Positions 60,973 through 64,000 of a DNA stretch of 64,000 nucleotides are shown here, one piece after another. The position numbers and the translations under genes are program-made. The DNA is from Foliimonas ilicis (lineage in GTDB: Bacteria > Pseudomonadota > Alphaproteobacteria > Rhizobiales > Rhizobiaceae): NCBI RefSeq assembly GCF_039939195.1, contig NZ_JBDUUH010000002.1, positions 62,001-126,000 on the forward strand, in the 5' to 3' direction. How positions within the stretch are numbered: the stretch's first letter is position 1; each line of letters begins with the position of its first letter. The notes beneath the pieces were generated by a model. The model was given only the letters and a program-made list of their open reading frames with translations, was not told where the DNA came from and searched no databases.

Positions 60973-61935
60973 TCAGGCCGGGCGTTCGGCCTTCTCGTCT
61001 GTCTCGGACTCATCCTTGAGGTTCGAGAAGTAGTTCGCGATAAGCGCGCCGGAAATATTGTGCCAGACGCTGAAAATCGCGCTCGGTACGGCTGCGAGCG
61101 GCGAGAAATGCGCGCTGGCGAGTGCGGCACCCAGACCGCTGTTCTGCATGCCGACCTCGATGCTGATTGCCTTGCGCTTGGCCAGCGAAAGCCCGGTGGC
61201 GCGCGCTGCAAAATAGCCGAAGAGCAATCCAAGGCCGTTGTGCAGGACGACAACGAGGAAAATCATCAGACCCGAAGTCGCGATTGCCGCCTGATTGACC
61301 GCCACGACGGCGGCGACGATCAAAACGATACCGGCGACGCTGACCAAGGGCAGCATCGGCAGGGAAACCTTCACCAGACCGGGCACCAGCTTCTGAACCG
61401 CAAAGCCAAGCGCCAGCGGCACCAGGATCACCTTGACGATGCTCAGGAACATGCTCATCGCATCGACCGGCAGATACTGGCTGGCGAACAGCCAGACCAG
61501 AAACGGCGTGACGATCGGTGCTGCAAGCGTGGTGACGCTGGTGCACGCGACGCTCAATGCCACATCGCCCTTGCTGAGATAGGTCATGACATTGCTGGCC
61601 GTGCCACCGGGGCAGCAGCCAACGAGGATGACGCCTGCAGCGACTTCCGGCGGCATCGGGATGATGATCGTCAGGATCACGGCCAGAAGCGGCATGATGA
61701 TGAACTGGGATGCGACGCCGACGCCAACGTCGAACGGCCTGCGCGCGACTTCGCGGAAATCATCGAGCGAAAGGGTGAGGCCCATGCCGAACATGATGAT
61801 GCCGAGCAGCGTGACGATGTAAGGCGCGAACTGGCTGAAGACGCCCGGAAGAAAAAACCCGAGCGCCGCGAAGGCGATGACCCAGATTGCGAATGTGCGC
61901 CCGACGAACGCGGAAAACGATGCTATTGCCTTCAA
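60973..61935 (-). CDS. Bile acid:sodium symporter family (BASS) transporter
   Basis: A 320-residue membrane protein with nine to ten hydrophobic segments. The family signatures are LVGCCPGGTASNVMTYLSKG, with the crossed-helix motif, and ISIEVGMQNSGLGAALASAH. Bacterial relatives carry organic anions, pantothenate or 2-oxoacids with sodium. Its stop is 2 bases from that of the IclR gene. Proximity to hyi and the regulator hints at a small-acid substrate, but this is inference. Confidence 0.92.
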   Translation of the reverse strand: MKAIASFSAFVGRTFAIWVIAFAALGFFLPGVFSQFAPYIVTLLGIIMFGMGLTLSLDDFREVARRPFDVGVGVASQFIIMPLLAVILTIIIPMPPEVAAGVILVGCCPGGTASNVMTYLSKGDVALSVACTSVTTLAAPIVTPFLVWLFASQYLPVDAMSMFLSIVKVILVPLALGFAVQKLVPGLVKVSLPMLPLVSVAGIVLIVAAVVAVNQAAIATSGLMIFLVVVLHNGLGLLFGYFAARATGLSLAKRKAISIEVGMQNSGLGAALASAHFSPLAAVPSAIFSVWHNISGALIANYFSNLKDESETDEKAERPA

Positions 61936-62088
61936 GGCGACTCTCCAATGTTTTACTTGGAGCCGCCCTACGCGCGCCGGGAAGGTCGATCAACCCCGCA
62001 CGGCCAGTTTTGAGTGGGCCAGATCAATCGCTGCTGGAATTGCTTTGCGGATAATGGCTACAAGGAGCGCCAAACAGGAGCCGCCCGT

Positions 62089-62325
62089 ATGTCGCGTCTA
62101 TTGAGTATCTTGATTACCATCATGTTTGCGGTCGCCCTGGTCACTTTGGGGCGCTGGTACATCTACATATCCAACACCACGAGCCCCTATGACGAAGTCG
62201 GGATCGAGCTCAATTCACGCATGCCCTACCCTTTGCGCAAATATGGCTGCGGCAAGCTGCAGGCGACATTCATGAATGCGCTGCCGCCTTACGGATGCGG
62301 CGATGATCAGGGGCGCTGGATCTAG
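62089..62325 (+). CDS. Small membrane-anchored protein, function unknown
   Basis: A 78-residue protein with one N-terminal hydrophobic segment (LLSILITIMFAVALVTLG) and a polar C-terminal part with two cysteines in KYGCGKLQATF and PPYGCGDDQGRWI, likely in the periplasm. CAGGAG precedes the ATG. I do not recognise it. Its stop overlaps that of the convergent tiny gene. Confidence 0.68.
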   Translation: MSRLLSILITIMFAVALVTLGRWYIYISNTTSPYDEVGIELNSRMPYPLRKYGCGKLQATFMNALPPYGCGDDQGRWI

Positions 62326-62489
62326 ACCAGACCGGTCGCGTGCCGGAGATAAAAGGCAATCGCGATAAAGCCGATAATGAAGGTTACGCCTGTCCAATCG
62401 ACATTCGCGCCTTTCACTTCCCTGGCAATTTTCATGACAAGGAAAGCAAGCGCAGAGATCATAAGGGCAATCAGGATCAACCTGATCAT
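62322..62489 (-). CDS. Tiny two-helix membrane protein, function unknown
   Basis: A 55-residue protein read on the minus strand: MIRLILIALMISALAFLV as a first hydrophobic helix, a polar loop KIAREVKGANVDWTG, a second helix TFIIGFIAIAFYL and the end RHATGLV. GGGAGAG lies 5-10 bases before the ATG. The two hydrophobic segments with a charged loop and the good ribosome binding site argue for a real gene. It overlaps the convergent neighbour by 3 bases at the stops. Confidence 0.65.
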   Translation of the reverse strand: MIRLILIALMISALAFLVMKIAREVKGANVDWTGVTFIIGFIAIAFYLRHATGLV

Positions 62490-62582
62490 CGGCGTCTCTC
62501 CCGTGAAGAGTTAATCGGCACAATACATATGTGAATTGCGCCGATCGATTTCGAGAGGTTTCGCGTAAAAATCGCGGGATTG

Positions 62583-63770
62583 CTATTCCGCAGCCACTTT
62601 CTGACCGGACGAAAACAAGCGATCCCGCTCACGCCACAGTGCCGGTATGGCCAGCAGGGCTATTGCGGCAAAGGCGATCAACGTCTTCGTCACCTGCGAA
62701 AAATCAGGCGTGTAGGCGTCGATGTAATAGACCGCATAGACGATCGCGACATGCCACACATAGACGTGCAGCGAATGACGGCCGAGAAGCTGCAGGAACT
62801 TCAGGGTGAAGACCCAGGTGACGGCTGCCGCGAGCTTTTGGACGGTCGGGCTTTTATGATGCGGACCGGCGATCAGGAGCCAGGCAAGCCCAAGGGCGGC
62901 GGCTGCAAAATTCACCAGATAGACCGGGCCAAAATCTGCGCGCACTTCCATCGTCACGAATTTTGCCATCATGAAATCCGGCATCAATCCATGCGCGGTC
63001 AAAATCCTCAGCGGCAGGAAGAACAGGCAGATGGCGAGCGCGGCCTTGGGGATGAAGGTGTTTTCGGGCGAGAAAATCCGGCTCCACTCGATGCGCTTGT
63101 CAGCAGTGAGCACACCGAGAACGAGCGCAGAAAAGAACACGATCTGCCAGCCGAGCAGGTTGAAACTGGCGCGCACGCCGAACTCGTCGCTGCCCATCGC
63201 GACCGAGTTCAACGGCTCGGTCAACAGGCGGTGAAGGCCAAGCTGCCCGGCCATCCAGACGATGATCGAGCCGACCATCACATGCGCCCATTTTCCGCGC
63301 AGGCAGAGCCATATGAGCGCCGGTGAAACGAGCATGTAGATGATGTATTGCGGCAGGATGTCCATGAAAGTGGGCTGGAAAACGAATGTCGCCACCGCAA
63401 GCAGGCGCTTGGGGTCCGTGAAAGTCGTATCGCCGATCCAGTTCCACCAGGCCTCATAACCGCCCGGAAGAAGCAGCCCGGCAAGCAGTATCGCGATGAA
63501 CACGCCCATCGCATAACGATAAAGCTCGAACGCCCTGCTCCAGATTTTCTGCGCGCCGACATCACGCCCGCGCTTTATCATTTTGCTGGCGTAGACCATG
63601 CCAATCAGCAGACCGGACAGAAACACGAAGCCCTGTGCGTCTTCCACAAAAGCAAATTGCCGATGATTTATTTCGACCAGCCAGTAACCGCCAACGAAAA
63701 CCAGATGATTGATAAGCATGAAAACAAGAAAGTAACCACGCATTCCGTCAATAATATCGAAACGTTTCAC
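62583..63770 (-). CDS. OpgC domain-containing membrane acyltransferase
   Basis: A 395-residue inner-membrane protein with about ten hydrophobic segments. The start RFDIIDGMRGYFLVFMLINH, FVFLSGLLIGMVYASKMIKR and the late LLGRHSLHVYVWHVAIVYAV are typical of the OpgC family, whose members add succinyl groups to periplasmic glucans. Many rhizobial members have no tested function. No cyclic-glucan gene is adjacent in the window. Confidence 0.88.
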   Translation of the reverse strand: MKRFDIIDGMRGYFLVFMLINHLVFVGGYWLVEINHRQFAFVEDAQGFVFLSGLLIGMVYASKMIKRGRDVGAQKIWSRAFELYRYAMGVFIAILLAGLLLPGGYEAWWNWIGDTTFTDPKRLLAVATFVFQPTFMDILPQYIIYMLVSPALIWLCLRGKWAHVMVGSIIVWMAGQLGLHRLLTEPLNSVAMGSDEFGVRASFNLLGWQIVFFSALVLGVLTADKRIEWSRIFSPENTFIPKAALAICLFFLPLRILTAHGLMPDFMMAKFVTMEVRADFGPVYLVNFAAAALGLAWLLIAGPHHKSPTVQKLAAAVTWVFTLKFLQLLGRHSLHVYVWHVAIVYAVYYIDAYTPDFSQVTKTLIAFAAIALLAIPALWRERDRLFSSGQKVAAE

Positions 63771-63907
63771 CGAAAAATATACCTCGAACTATTCTTGAAA
63801 TTCCAGCCTATGAAAATTCCACTTCAATCTTTGCGGACGATACAGGCGACGGGTCGATTCCGTAACGGGTGGCGCGTTCAATTTTACTTTCGCAGCGTCA
63901 CCACTGT

Positions 63908-64000
63908 TTATGGCGCGCGCCTCGCGACCTCCTTGCTGACGCGCGACAAGGCTTCCGCAAGCACACTCATTTTCTGCTTGTTGCCAGCGTCAGCCTGATC
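63908..64000 (-). CDS. 3' end of a gene running off the right edge (partial)
   Basis: On the minus strand the frame is open from the window edge for 30 codons (including MSVLAEALSRVSKEVARRAP) to a TAA. The helical, charged character is protein-like, and the other two frames have early stops. It is too short to identify. The 137 bases between it and opgC hold the opgC start region. Confidence 0.35.
   Translation of the reverse strand, partial: DQADAGNKQKMSVLAEALSRVSKEVARRAP

Overview
The window is a chromosomal segment of an alphaproteobacterium of the order Hyphomicrobiales (Rhizobiales), most like Brucellaceae (Brucella/Ochrobactrum relatives). The basis is gene content and order: an ssb/uvrA pair with an alphaproteobacterial SOS box (GTTC-N7-GTTC), glnB-glnA behind a sigma-54 promoter, an ATP12-type assembly chaperone, a short adenylate kinase, no rpmJ or infA between secY and rpsM, and palindromic intergenic repeats of a kind I know from rhizobial genomes. 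No prophage, insertion sequence, CRISPR array or defence island is visible.

Layout. Positions 1-15.6 kb hold mixed housekeeping genes: a HIT protein, a MarC membrane protein, a secreted hypothetical, a cation antiporter, ssb, uvrA, a DUF72 protein, a membrane diguanylate cyclase, nnr, glnB-glnA, an MHS-type transporter and a small membrane protein. Positions 15.6-21.8 kb, all on the minus strand, hold the ATP12 chaperone, a DMT exporter, an RluA-type pseudouridine synthase, crcB, rarA and a Do-type periplasmic protease. Positions 21.9-40.7 kb hold the fused alpha, spc, S10 and str ribosomal clusters on the minus strand. Transcription runs from rpsL at the right to rplQ at the left, with fusA, tufA, secY, adk and rpoA embedded.

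Positions 40.7-43 kb hold two unrelated genes, a 93-residue protein and an APC permease. They separate rpsL from the second large minus-strand cluster at 43-57.1 kb, which reads tRNA-Tyr, tRNA-Gly, tufB, tRNA-Trp, secE, nusG, rplK, rplA, rplJ, rplL, rpoB, rpoC. Positions 57.3-64 kb hold rlmB, a GNAT acetyltransferase, a 577-bp noncoding stretch full of hairpins, a hydroxypyruvate isomerase with a divergent IclR regulator, a bile-acid/sodium-symporter-family transporter, two tiny membrane proteins and an OpgC-type acyltransferase.

How the genes work together. The two big clusters make most of the ribosome, RNA polymerase, elongation factors and the Sec translocon core. The tRNAs, tufB and secE/nusG couple translation, export and transcription elongation. 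glnB-glnA is the nitrogen-assimilation pair. ssb, uvrA and rarA serve DNA repair and replication restart.

The least explained parts are noncoding. One is a chain of three hairpins ending in a T-tract between ssb and uvrA, just beyond the SOS box. The other is the hairpin-rich region at 58.6-59.2 kb, which lies between two convergent genes and so cannot be a leader of either. These are the best candidates for something undescribed.
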